This document shows positions 55,767 to 64,000 of a stretch of 64,000 bases of DNA, piece by piece. A program made the translations under genes and the position numbers. Location of the stretch: assembly GCF_040782645.1 (NCBI RefSeq), contig NZ_CP160403.1, forward strand, positions 7,475,001 to 7,539,000, given 5' to 3'. The stretch's first letter is position 1, and each line of letters begins with the position of its first letter. Source of the stretch: Streptomyces sp. HUAS ZL42. GTDB lineage: Bacteria; Actinomycetota; Actinomycetes; Streptomycetales; Streptomycetaceae. A model generated the notes under the pieces. That model was given only the letters and a program-made list of their open reading frames with translations, ran no database searches and was not told the origin of the DNA.

Positions 55767-57743
55767 ATGTCGCACGTCCCTAGCAAGCGCTTGCCGAGAC
55801 CAGGCGTCGTCCTGGCCGCCGTAGCCGGCCTGGTCGCCGCCCTGGGACTCGGCGCGACCGTCGAGGCCGAGGCCGACACCGGCCCCACACCCGTGGCGTC
55901 CCGCTGGACCGACCAGCCGCACGGTTTCGCCTCCCTGGCCGGTGGCACCACCGGAGGCGCGGGCGGCAAGGTCGTCACCGTCACCGACCGGGCCTCGCTG
56001 GCGAAGTACGCGGCCGCCGAGGAGCCGTACATCATCCGTGTGAAGGGCTCGATCGCCGTCGAACCCTTCGGCTCGGACATCGTCGTGGGCTCCGACAAGA
56101 CCATCGTCGGGGTAGGCGACACCGGCGAGATCGTCCACGGCGAACTGCACCTCAACCCCGGCACGCACAACGTCGTCATCCGCAACCTGACGATCCGCGA
56201 CAGCTACGTCGAGGGTGACTGGGACGGCAAGACCACGGACTTCGACGCGATCCAGATGGACACGGTCGACCACGTCTGGATCGACCACAACCGCTTCACG
56301 CACATGGGCGACGGGCTGCTCGACATCCGCAAGGACAGTCAGTACATCACCGTCTCCTACAACCAGTTCACCCACCACAACAAGGCGTTCGGGATCGGCT
56401 GGACGCCGAACGTGCTCACGCAGATCACCATCGACCACAACTGGTTCACGGGGACCAAGCAGCGCAACCCCTCCGCGGACAACTGCGCGTACGCGCACCT
56501 GTACAACAACTACCTGTCGGCGCAGGTGGCCGACGGCGACCCGGTGTGGACGTACGGGAACTGGTCGCGGGGCCGCACCAGGATGGTCATCGAGAACAGC
56601 TACTACGACGGCGTCCAGCACCCCTACCAGGCCGACGCCACCGCGGAGTTGGTGCAGCGCGGGTCGATCCTGAAGAACACCGGCGGGCGGACCGACGCAT
56701 GGGGCGCCGCGTTCGACCCGCGGGAGTTCTACGACTACCGGCTCGACCCGGCGGCCGCCGTCCCGGCGCTGGTGACACGGTTCTCCGGGCCGCAGAAGCG
56801 GATCGGCGACTCGGTGGTGCTGCACGTTCCGGGCGACTACCCGACCGTGCAGGCCGCGGTGGACGCCGTACCCGACGGCAACGGCCTTCCCATGACGATC
56901 GCGATCGCTCCCGGCACCTACCGGGCCAAGGTCCACATCCCGGCGACCAAGCCGAACATCGTGCTGCAGGGGACCGGACGGGATCGCTCCGACACCGTCG
57001 TCGTCCACGACACGCCCGCCGCGTACGGCGGTTCGACGGGAAGCGCGACCGTGCGGATCGCCGCGAACGACGTCACCGCCCGCCACCTCACCTTCAGCAA
57101 CGACTTCGACGAGGCCGCGGTCGAGCTGAACGGCGAGCAGGCGCTGGCGATGAAGACGACCGGCGACCGGATCGTCTTCGAGGACACCGCCTTCCTGGGC
57201 AACCAGGACACCCTGATGACCGACAGCCCCAAGCTGACCACGGTCAGCCGGGTCTACATCCGCGACTCGTACATCGAGGGCGACGTCGACTTCGTGTACG
57301 GGCGGGCCACGACGGTCATCGAGAGGTCCGTCATTCGTGCGCTGAGCCGTGGCTCGGCCACCAACAACGGTTATCTGACGGCCGCTTCGACCTGGAAGGG
57401 CAACCCGTACGGGTTCCTGATCACCGGCTCGAAGGTCGTGAGTGACGCGCCCGCCGGGTCCTTCCACCTGGGGCGTCCCTGGCACCCGGGCGGTGAACCC
57501 GACGCGATCGCCCAGGTGTTGATCCGGAACACCGAGCTGCCCGCGGCCATCAAGTCCTCGCCCTGGACCGACATGAGCGGCTTCTCGTGGCGGGACGCGC
57601 GGTTCGCCGAGTACCGGAACCACGGGGCCGGGGCGGCCGTCACCGCGGACCGGCCGCAGCTGACCGACGAACAGGCGCGGGCGTACACGGTCGCCGACTA
57701 CCTCAAGGGCACTGACGGCTGGGCGCCGTACGCCCACAACTGA
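55767..57743 (+). CDS. Secreted PL1 pectate lyase - CE8 pectinesterase fusion
   Basis: The 658-residue protein joins two pectin enzymes. A signal peptide and a PL1 beta-helix take up residues 1-345 (DHVWIDHNRFTHMGDGLLDI, HNKAFGIGWTPN, KQRNPSADNCAYAHLYNN). A CE8 pectin methylesterase follows at about 350-655 (VPGDYPTVQAAVDAVP, FLGNQDTLMTD, EGDVDFVYGRAT, LGRPWHPGG with the catalytic Asp pair and Arg). One chain could demethylate pectin and cleave the product. A short gap and a GTAGGGAGCC site separate it from the GH43 gene. Confidence 0.9.
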   Translation: MSHVPSKRLPRPGVVLAAVAGLVAALGLGATVEAEADTGPTPVASRWTDQPHGFASLAGGTTGGAGGKVVTVTDRASLAKYAAAEEPYIIRVKGSIAVEPFGSDIVVGSDKTIVGVGDTGEIVHGELHLNPGTHNVVIRNLTIRDSYVEGDWDGKTTDFDAIQMDTVDHVWIDHNRFTHMGDGLLDIRKDSQYITVSYNQFTHHNKAFGIGWTPNVLTQITIDHNWFTGTKQRNPSADNCAYAHLYNNYLSAQVADGDPVWTYGNWSRGRTRMVIENSYYDGVQHPYQADATAELVQRGSILKNTGGRTDAWGAAFDPREFYDYRLDPAAAVPALVTRFSGPQKRIGDSVVLHVPGDYPTVQAAVDAVPDGNGLPMTIAIAPGTYRAKVHIPATKPNIVLQGTGRDRSDTVVVHDTPAAYGGSTGSATVRIAANDVTARHLTFSNDFDEAAVELNGEQALAMKTTGDRIVFEDTAFLGNQDTLMTDSPKLTTVSRVYIRDSYIEGDVDFVYGRATTVIERSVIRALSRGSATNNGYLTAASTWKGNPYGFLITGSKVVSDAPAGSFHLGRPWHPGGEPDAIAQVLIRNTELPAAIKSSPWTDMSGFSWRDARFAEYRNHGAGAAVTADRPQLTDEQARAYTVADYLKGTDGWAPYAHN

Positions 57744-57793
57744 CCCCCCACAACTTCATAGCTCCGTTGCATCCAGAAGAAGAGAGCCGATCA

Positions 57794-59140
57794 ATGAAGA
57801 TCAACATCCGTAGAAGCAGGCGCGCCGCGATCGCCGTCGCCCTGGGCTCCGTCCTCGCGCTGACCGCCACCGCCTGCGGTGACGACGGCAGCGGCGCGGG
57901 CGGTGACAAGGGCGCCGAGGGCAGCGGCAAGGGCAAGATCGTCTTCTGGGACAACAACGGCGGTGTCCGCACCGACATCTGGAAGCAGATCATCGCCGAC
58001 TTCGAGAAGGCGAACCCCGACATCGACGTCGAGTACGTCGGGATCGCCTCCACCGAGTACCAGTCCAAGGTCGACAATTCCATCCAGGGCGGTGGCCTGC
58101 CGGACGTCGGCGGCGTCGGCGCGGCGATGCTCGCCGGGTTCTCCGCCCAGAACGCGCTGGAGCCGCTCGACGACCGCCTCGCCAAGTCCTCCCTCAACGG
58201 CAAGCTCAACGAGGACATGGTCAAGGTGCTGAAGTCGGCCGGCGGCCGGGACGACACGCTGTACTCGGTCCCGACCTCCGCCAACAACGGCGTGCTCTAC
58301 TACCGGACCGACCTGTTCAAGAAGGCCGGTCTGGAAGAGCCGACCACCTGGGACAAGTTCTACACGGCCGCGGAGAAGCTCACCGACGCCAAGAAGAACG
58401 AGTTCGGCTACACCATCCGCGGTGGCTCAGGTTCCATCGCCCAGGCGCTGGACGCGATGTACGGGCAGTCCGGCATCACGTCCTTCTGGGACGCGAGCGG
58501 TGAGAAGACCACGGTCAACGACCCGAAGAACGTGGCCGCGCTGGAGAAGTACGTCGGCCTCTACAAGAAGGTCACTCCGGCCGCCGACGTGAACAACGAC
58601 TTCACCAAGATGGTCGCCCAATGGGACTCCGGCACGATCGGGATGCTGAACCACAACCTGGGGTCGTACCAGGACCACGTGAAGGCGCTCGGCGTGGAGA
58701 AGTTCCGCGGAATCCCGCAGCCGACGCTCGCCGACGGCAAGCGGGTCCAGGTCTCCAACCCCGTCGACGGGCTCGGGCTGTTCAAGAGCTCCAAGAACAA
58801 GGACGCCGCCTGGAAGTTCATCGAGTTCGCCGTCTCGCACGCGGAGAACTCGAAGTTCAACGAGTCGGCGGGGCAGGTGCCGGCGAACACGGAGGCGGCG
58901 AAGGACGCGTGGATTTCGAAGGCCGAGCCGACGAAGCTGGCCGCTGCCGCGTTGACCGACGGTTCCACCACCATCGTTCAGCTGCCGTACTACCTGCCTG
59001 ACTGGAACACGATTTCCAAGGCGGACAACGAGCCGAACTTCCAGAAGGTGCTGCTCGGGAAGATGAGCGCGAAGTCGTTCCTGGACACGCTGGCCGAGCA
59101 GTTGAACAAGGCGCAGGCCGAATGGAAGCAGCGCGGGTAA
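57794..59140 (+). CDS. Sugar-binding lipoprotein of an ABC importer
   Basis: The 448-residue protein has a basic N-terminus, a lipobox TATAC (Cys about 30) and an extracellular solute-binding domain (KIVFWDNNGGVRTDIWKQII, YSVPTSANNGVLYYRTDLFK, MLNHNLGSYQDH). The two permeases at 49101 and 50033 have no binding protein next to them, so this is probably the missing subunit, placed 7 kb further on in the same direction. Likely ligands are pectin-derived oligomers. Confidence 0.88.
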   Translation: MKINIRRSRRAAIAVALGSVLALTATACGDDGSGAGGDKGAEGSGKGKIVFWDNNGGVRTDIWKQIIADFEKANPDIDVEYVGIASTEYQSKVDNSIQGGGLPDVGGVGAAMLAGFSAQNALEPLDDRLAKSSLNGKLNEDMVKVLKSAGGRDDTLYSVPTSANNGVLYYRTDLFKKAGLEEPTTWDKFYTAAEKLTDAKKNEFGYTIRGGSGSIAQALDAMYGQSGITSFWDASGEKTTVNDPKNVAALEKYVGLYKKVTPAADVNNDFTKMVAQWDSGTIGMLNHNLGSYQDHVKALGVEKFRGIPQPTLADGKRVQVSNPVDGLGLFKSSKNKDAAWKFIEFAVSHAENSKFNESAGQVPANTEAAKDAWISKAEPTKLAAAALTDGSTTIVQLPYYLPDWNTISKADNEPNFQKVLLGKMSAKSFLDTLAEQLNKAQAEWKQRG

Positions 59141-59205
59141 CTCCGGTTTTTCGGTCGGTTCCGGGGGTCTGAGGTTGTGTTCGGGCTCCCGGGCCCGCCG
59201 TGGCC

Positions 59206-59255
59206 GGTCGCGCCCACGCGGCGGAGCCGCAAATCGATACAGCCCCGCCGCCCCT
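59206..59255. repeat. Intergenic repeat of the common Streptomyces type
   Basis: The sequence around CGCGCCCACGCGGCGGAGCC and CGATACAGCCCCGC is recalled as a frequent intergenic repeat in Streptomyces. It contains a small hairpin GCGGC-GGA-GCCGC (59218-59230) and lies between the binding-protein gene and the SGNH gene, where it may end transcription. Confidence 0.5.
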
Positions 59256-59291
59256 GGGGAACACAATCACCCTTGCTGAAAGGTGCACCCC

Positions 59292-60086
59292 GTGTCCCTT
59301 ACGCGCAGACAGGTTACTTCGGCGGCCCTTGCCGCCATTCCCCTCGCACTCGGTGTGGCCGGTACCGCGCAGGCCGCCGGTCGCCCCCGCACCCTCTACA
59401 TCGCCGGCGACTCCACCGCCGCCCAGAAGTACGCCGACGCCGCTCCCGAGACCGGGTGGGGTATGGCGCTTCCCTTCTTTCTGCACAAGGACCGGCCCGT
59501 CGCCAATCACGCGGTGAACGGGCGCAGTTCGAAGAGCTTCGTCGATGAAGGCCGGCTCGATGTCGTCCTCGGCGCGATCCGGCCGGGGGACTTCCTGCTG
59601 ATCCAGTTCGCGCACAACGACGAGAAGACGACCGACCCGACTCGGTACACCGAGCCGTGGACGACGTATCAGGACTATCTGCGGCTGTACGTCGCGGGGG
59701 CCCGCGCCCGTGGGGCCCGGCCCGTGCTCGCCACTCCTGTCGAGCGGCGGCGGTTCGACGCGGGCGGCAACGCCGTGCCGACCCACGGCGACTACCCGGC
59801 GGCGATGCGCGCGCTCGCCGAGGAGGAGCGCGTGGCGCTGCTCGACATCCAGGCGCTGTCGCTGGCGTTGTGGCAGGAGCTCGGTGTCGAGGCGACGAAG
59901 ACGTACTTCAACTGGACCGCGACCGAGCAGGACAACACGCACTTCAACCCGCCGGGCGCGATCGCCGTGGCCCGGCTCGTCGCACGGGAGCTGCTGCGTA
60001 CGCGTGTGCTCGAGCCGTGCGACGTGCACCGGCTGGACGAAGAGATCCCCACGTCCTGGATCACCTGGCCGGACGCCGCCGCGTAA
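59292..60086 (+). CDS. Secreted SGNH esterase, rhamnogalacturonan acetylesterase type
   Basis: The 264-residue protein has a twin-arginine-like signal (LTRRQVTSAALAAIPLALGV, cleavage after AQA). The SGNH blocks are all visible: YIAGDSTAAQ (Ser), VNGRSSKSF (block II), FAHNDEK (Asn) and QDNTHFNPPG (Asp-x-x-His). The family removes acetyl groups from rhamnogalacturonan, which opens hairy pectin regions to other enzymes. GTG at 59292 is preferred to a GTG at 59283 because of GAAAGG placement. Confidence 0.88.
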   Translation: MSLTRRQVTSAALAAIPLALGVAGTAQAAGRPRTLYIAGDSTAAQKYADAAPETGWGMALPFFLHKDRPVANHAVNGRSSKSFVDEGRLDVVLGAIRPGDFLLIQFAHNDEKTTDPTRYTEPWTTYQDYLRLYVAGARARGARPVLATPVERRRFDAGGNAVPTHGDYPAAMRALAEEERVALLDIQALSLALWQELGVEATKTYFNWTATEQDNTHFNPPGAIAVARLVARELLRTRVLEPCDVHRLDEEIPTSWITWPDAAA

Positions 60087-60117
60087 CCACCCCATCCCTG
60101 GAAGAGAGAGCCGCACA

Positions 60118-61434
60118 ATGAGCACACACAAATGGCATGAGCATGCCACCAGAGTGGCCGCGCTGGTCGGCTGCACCGCCCTCGTGCTGTCCGTGACCGG
60201 TACCGCCGCCCAGGCCGGGTCCCGCGATCTCGCCCGGCAGGCCCTTGCGGCGGGCGACGGCTGGGGCTCGTACGGGACGGGGACCACCGGTGGTGCCGCC
60301 GCCGACCCCGACCACGTCTACACCGTCACCACCTGGGCAGAGTTCAAGGCCGCCCTGGCCGCGGGCGGCAGCGCGCCGAAGATCATCAAGGTGAAGGGGA
60401 CCATCGACGCCGTCTCCGAGGGCTGTGACTCCCTCGCCGCGCCCGGCTACGACTTCGACGCCTACCTGGAGAAGTACTCGCCGGAGAACTGGGGCCTCGA
60501 CACCGACCTGAGCGCCGAGCCGGACGACAGCCCCGAGGGGCTGCGGCGGACCTCGGCAGCCAACCAGGACAAGACCATCAAGGCGAGCGTCCCCGCCAAC
60601 ACGACCATCATCGGCATCGGCAGGAACGCCGGTTTCAAGGGCGCCAGCCTCCAGATCAAGGCCGTCGACAACGTCATCGTCCGCAACCTCGCCTTCGAGA
60701 GCCCCATCGACTGCTTCCCGCAGTGGGACCCCACCGACGGCTCCAAGGGCAACTGGAACTCCGAGTACGACACCGCCGTCGTCTACGGCTCCACGCATGT
60801 GTGGCTGGACCACAACACGTTCACCGACGGCTCCCACCCCGACAGCGCCGCGCCGACCTACTTCGGCATGCTGTACCAGCAGCACGACGGCGAGCTGGAC
60901 ATCGTCAAGGGCGCCGACTACGTGACCGCCTCCTGGAACGTCTTCACCGAACACGACAAGACGATCCTGATCGGCAACAGCGACAGCGAGTCGACGGCCG
61001 CGGTCGACCGGGGGCACCTGAAGGTGACCTTCCACCACAACCTGTTCTCGAACCTGGTCGAGCGTGCGCCGCGAGTGCGGTTCGGGCAGGTCGACTCCTA
61101 CAACAACCACTTCGGCGCAGGTGGCGACTACTCCTACAGCTTCGGCATCGGCAAGGAGTCCCAGCTCGTCGCCGAGCACAACGCGTTCACGCTGCCGGAC
61201 GGGATCAGCGCGGCCAAGGTGCTGAAGCGGTGGAACGTGTCGCCCGTGACCGCGGACGACAACTACGTCAACGGCAAGCCCGTCGACCTGATCGCCGTGC
61301 ACAACGCGGAGATCCCCGGCGAGGTCCTGCAGTCCGGCGCCGGCTGGACGCCCACCCTGCGCACCAAGGTCGACCCCGCGCAGGCGATCCCCGGAATCGT
61401 CGACCACTGCGCGGGCGCCGGCCGCCTGGGCTGA
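60118..61434 (+). CDS. Secreted pectate lyase, family PL1 (second copy)
   Basis: The 438-residue protein has a signal peptide (VAALVGCTALVLSVTGTAAQA) and a PL1 beta-helix with THVWLDHNTFTDG, HDGELDIVKGADYVT and the catalytic Arg block VERAPRVRFGQVDSYNN. It is a paralogue of the PL1 protein at 50929. It follows the SGNH gene by 31 bp and is probably cotranscribed with it and the CE8 gene. Confidence 0.9.
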   Translation: MSTHKWHEHATRVAALVGCTALVLSVTGTAAQAGSRDLARQALAAGDGWGSYGTGTTGGAAADPDHVYTVTTWAEFKAALAAGGSAPKIIKVKGTIDAVSEGCDSLAAPGYDFDAYLEKYSPENWGLDTDLSAEPDDSPEGLRRTSAANQDKTIKASVPANTTIIGIGRNAGFKGASLQIKAVDNVIVRNLAFESPIDCFPQWDPTDGSKGNWNSEYDTAVVYGSTHVWLDHNTFTDGSHPDSAAPTYFGMLYQQHDGELDIVKGADYVTASWNVFTEHDKTILIGNSDSESTAAVDRGHLKVTFHHNLFSNLVERAPRVRFGQVDSYNNHFGAGGDYSYSFGIGKESQLVAEHNAFTLPDGISAAKVLKRWNVSPVTADDNYVNGKPVDLIAVHNAEIPGEVLQSGAGWTPTLRTKVDPAQAIPGIVDHCAGAGRLG

Positions 61435-61550
61435 CGTCTCCCGGCGAAGAGGAACGGGCCGGGGCGCGTGCCGTCCCGGCCCCCTCAACCCCCCACGGCG
61501 AGGAAACACCCGTACACCCCGGCACTGCCGCACATCGAAGGAGCACCCGC

Positions 61551-62711
61551 ATGCCCTCGCCCCACCCCCGACTTCCCCTGTCCAGAAGGGGATTCCTGAT
61601 GGCGGGCGCCGGAGCGGGCGCCGCGCTCGGCCTCGCGTCCGGGCCCGCGCTTGCCGCCGCCCGGCCGCGCCCGTTCGGCCGCTACGGCTCCCCGGCCGCC
61701 CGCCTCACCCCGAAGAGCCTGTACGTCGACCCGTACGGCCGCGGCGACTTCACCACCGTGCAGGCCGCCGTGAACGCCGCCACGACGGCGGGGTACACCT
61801 TGGTCATCGCCCCCGGTGAGTACCGCGAGACCGTGACCGCCGGTGCCGTCGACCCCGCCACCGGACAGCGCACCGAGGCCGCCACCGAGATGACCTGGAT
61901 CGGTGCGAGCGAGAACCCGCTCGACGTCGTCATCGTCTACGACAACGCGGCCGGCACACAGAAGCCCGACGGCTCCGGCACCTACGGCACCACCGGCTCC
62001 GCCACCACCCTGATCCGCGCCGACGGCTTCACCGCCCGCTGGATCACCTTCGCCAACGACTGGCTGCGCGCCGACCACCCCGGCGTCACCGGTACCCAGG
62101 CCGTCGCCGTCAAGGTCCAGGGTGACCGGTCCGCCTTCCACCACTGCCGCTTCCTCGGCCACCAGGACACCCTGTACGCGGACTCCTTCGCCCTCGGCGT
62201 CTTCGCCCGTCAGTACTACTCCCACTGTTATGCCGAGGGCGACGTCGACTTCGTCTTCGGCCGGGCGACCGCGGTGTACGAGCACTGCCACTTCCGCACC
62301 CTGAACCGCACCGACCTGGCGGCGGCCCCGTACGGCTTCGTCTTCGCCCCCTCGACGGCCGGCGCCAACCCGCGCGGCTACCTGGTGACACGCAGCCGTG
62401 TCACCAGCGAGGCCCCCGACGCCTACTACAAGCTCGCCCGCCCCTGGGTCCCCAGCTCCGACACCACCGCCCGCCCGATGCTCACCGTCAGAGAGACCTG
62501 GCTCGGCCCCGGCATCGACGCGGTCGCCCCCTACACCAACATGCGCGACGCCTATCCCTGGCAGACCATGCGCTTTTGCGAGTACGCCAACTCCGGCCCC
62601 GGCGCGGTGATCTCCGTACCGGAGAACCGTCCGCAGCTGACGCCGGAGGAGGCCGCCGTGCAGACCCCGCGGACGTATCTCGGGGACTGGAGGCCGTATG
62701 GGTGTCCGTGA
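61551..62711 (+). CDS. Secreted pectinesterase, family CE8
   Basis: The 386-residue protein has a Tat signal (LSRRGFLMAGAGAGAALGLA) and a CE8 beta-helix: VDPYGRGDFTTVQAAVNAA, QAVAVKVQGDRSAFHH, FLGHQDTLYAD, YAEGDVDFVFGRAT (catalytic Asp pair) and LARPWVPSSD (catalytic Arg). It removes methyl esters from homogalacturonan so that the lyases can act. A GAAGGAG site precedes the ATG at 61551. Tat export, unlike the Sec signal of the fused CE8 at 55767, suggests folding before export. Confidence 0.9.
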   Translation: MPSPHPRLPLSRRGFLMAGAGAGAALGLASGPALAAARPRPFGRYGSPAARLTPKSLYVDPYGRGDFTTVQAAVNAATTAGYTLVIAPGEYRETVTAGAVDPATGQRTEAATEMTWIGASENPLDVVIVYDNAAGTQKPDGSGTYGTTGSATTLIRADGFTARWITFANDWLRADHPGVTGTQAVAVKVQGDRSAFHHCRFLGHQDTLYADSFALGVFARQYYSHCYAEGDVDFVFGRATAVYEHCHFRTLNRTDLAAAPYGFVFAPSTAGANPRGYLVTRSRVTSEAPDAYYKLARPWVPSSDTTARPMLTVRETWLGPGIDAVAPYTNMRDAYPWQTMRFCEYANSGPGAVISVPENRPQLTPEEAAVQTPRTYLGDWRPYGCP

Positions 62712-62741
62712 CCCGGTGGGGCGGCGGGGGCGTGAAATATC

Positions 62742-62772
62742 GAACAATCGTCCAATGCGTCCCTGATCGTTC
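62742..62772. promoter_or_regulatory. Inverted sites before the PL9-like gene
   Basis: GAACAATC (62742-62749) and GATCGTTC (62765-62772) form an imperfect inverted repeat in an AT-rich stretch, about 62-93 bp ahead of the start codon. It may be an operator for the last gene of the locus, which appears to have its own promoter. Confidence 0.4.
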
Positions 62773-62834
62773 ATGGCCAAGAAGGTGACAGGACGGAGTC
62801 GAGATATCCAATCCCACGAAAGGACCCGCACGCC

Positions 62835-63950
62835 ATGCGTCGCATCAGGGGCTCCCTAACCGCTCTCGCCGTCGCCACCGTCGGCGCCGGACTCGCCGTC
62901 CTGCCCACCCAGGCCCAGGCCGCGACCGTGGTCGTCAGCAACTCGACCGATCTGTCCAACGCCATCAAGAACGCCACGCCCGGCACCCTCATCCAGGTGC
63001 GCGGCGGCACCTACTACCCGACGGCCACCCTGCAGTCCACGGCCAACGGCACCTCCTCGTCGCCCATCACCCTCACCGCGTACGGCTCGGAGACCGTCAA
63101 GATCGACGGGTCGTCGCTGCCGTCCGGTTCCTGGATCTTCAAGCTGACCGCCGACTACTGGAACGTCTCCAACATCACGTTCCAGAACTCTCCCGACAGC
63201 GCGGTCGTCTGCCAGTCCTGCACCGGCACCAACTGGAACAACGTCAAGACCATCAACGGCGGCGACTCCGGCTTCACCCTCACCGGGGACGGCACGGTCA
63301 ACAACACCGTCAGGAACATCGACTCCTACGGCAACTACGACCCGGCCAACCACGGCGAGAACGCGGACGGCGTCGCCATCAAGTTCGGCTCGGGCACGGG
63401 CAACCTCGTCACGGGGGCCCGGCTGTACAACAACTCGGACGACGGAATCGACCTGTGGTCCTTCTCCTCACCGGTGACCATCGAGCACACCTGGGCCTTC
63501 GGCAACGGCAAGAACCGCTGGGGCGACTCCGCCTTCGCGGGCGACGGCAACGGCTACAAGCTGGGCGGCGACGGCGAGGTCGTCGCACACGTCGTCAACA
63601 ACTCCGCCGCCTGGGACGACGCCGGCAACGGCTTCACCGAGAACAGCAACAAGGGCGCCATCGTCATCAACCGGACGACCGCGTACGCCAACGGCAAGTG
63701 GGGCTACTACTTCGCCACGAGCTCTGCCCGCCTCGGCAAGAACCTGGCCGTGAGCAACGGCAGCGGCCTGGTGAACAAGGGCTCCTCGGTCGTCTCGGCC
63801 GGCAACAACTGGGACAGCGGGATCAACACGCCCGCCTTCAGGTCCACCGACGCGTCGAGCACGTACAACGCCCGGAAGTCCGACGGCTCCCTGCCCGACA
63901 CCACGTTCCTGACCACGGGCAGCACCACCATCGGCGCGACCATGAACTGA
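62835..63950 (+). CDS. Secreted PL9-like pectate lyase
   Basis: The 371-residue protein has a signal peptide (LTALAVATVGAGLAVLPTQAQA) and a right-handed parallel beta-helix with the PL9-type block GENADGVAIKFGSGTGNLVTGA followed by YNNSDDGIDLW, which holds the calcium-site Asp residues. It has a Lys-rich turn further on (GNGYKLGGDG) expected to carry the catalytic Lys. It would cut polygalacturonate in exo or endo fashion outside the cell. It stands apart from the upstream genes with its own promoter region. Confidence 0.87.
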   Translation: MRRIRGSLTALAVATVGAGLAVLPTQAQAATVVVSNSTDLSNAIKNATPGTLIQVRGGTYYPTATLQSTANGTSSSPITLTAYGSETVKIDGSSLPSGSWIFKLTADYWNVSNITFQNSPDSAVVCQSCTGTNWNNVKTINGGDSGFTLTGDGTVNNTVRNIDSYGNYDPANHGENADGVAIKFGSGTGNLVTGARLYNNSDDGIDLWSFSSPVTIEHTWAFGNGKNRWGDSAFAGDGNGYKLGGDGEVVAHVVNNSAAWDDAGNGFTENSNKGAIVINRTTAYANGKWGYYFATSSARLGKNLAVSNGSGLVNKGSSVVSAGNNWDSGINTPAFRSTDASSTYNARKSDGSLPDTTFLTTGSTTIGATMN

Positions 63951-63959
63951 CGCCCCGAA

Positions 63960-64000
63960 ACCCGTTGTCCGGTCGGGAAGGTAAAGATCGGGCAACGGGT
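63960..64000 (+). terminator. Hairpin after the PL9-like gene
   Basis: ACCCGTTG (63960-63967) and CAACGGGT (63993-64000) pair perfectly over 8 bp at the window edge, 10 bp past the stop. The rest of the loop is not clearly structured. Confidence 0.5.

Overview
The window looks like a Streptomyces chromosome segment. GC is very high with strong third-position G/C bias, GTG and TTG starts and ATGA start/stop overlaps are common, Tat signal peptides occur, and typical Streptomyces genes appear (TerD, DUF3618, an ArsR/SRPBCC pair, RepSA-type integrative element genes).

Layout. 1-5489: AbfB-domain membrane protein, SMR/TetR efflux pair, an HxlR-peroxiredoxin fusion divergent from an MFS pump, and dapD. 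5476-17281: an actinomycete integrative and conjugative element (AICE) bounded by a 14-bp direct repeat that includes the dapD stop. It carries a HEPN-domain gene, an IS110 insertion with a nearby long inverted repeat, an XRE regulator with an ABM-type monooxygenase, an FtsK-like transfer ATPase, Spd-type small genes, a RepSA-type initiator, Xis and tyrosine integrase. Just beyond it lies dapA, so the element probably sits inside an ancestral dapD-dapA neighbourhood. 17352-23607: HAD protein, dapA, small membrane and Cys-rich genes, an ArsR/SRPBCC pair and a TnpB-type insertion with a frameshifted tnpB. 23605-31704: secreted endonuclease, a conserved hypothetical gene, a field of about 104-bp tandem repeats, PhoX phosphatase with a PHO box, and a Ro60 locus. 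In that locus three Y-RNA-like units precede a TROVE/vWA gene, and two of them contain a circularly permuted tRNA-like module. 31747-39733: GntR with ACC deaminase, TetR, double-TerD protein, and a sugar/polyol ABC operon with a DeoR regulator.

39992-63950 is a uronate and pectin catabolism region. A putative uronate dehydrogenase (udh) is divergent from a 5-dehydro-4-deoxyglucarate dehydratase (kdgD). A GntR-controlled DHDPS-type enzyme and an IlvD/Edd dehydratase follow, then two ABC permeases, three PL1 pectate lyases (one fused to a CE8 pectinesterase), a Gfo/Idh/MocA oxidoreductase, a DUF6807 protein, a GH43 enzyme, a sugar-binding lipoprotein, an SGNH esterase of the rhamnogalacturonan acetylesterase type, a further CE8 pectinesterase and a PL9-like lyase. 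Together they would demethylate, deacetylate and cleave pectin outside the cell, import oligomers and oxidise uronates and possibly pentonates.

The most interesting signal is the three-unit Y RNA array at 29637-30020 upstream of the Ro60 gene. All functions are read from sequence and family knowledge; no database search was run.
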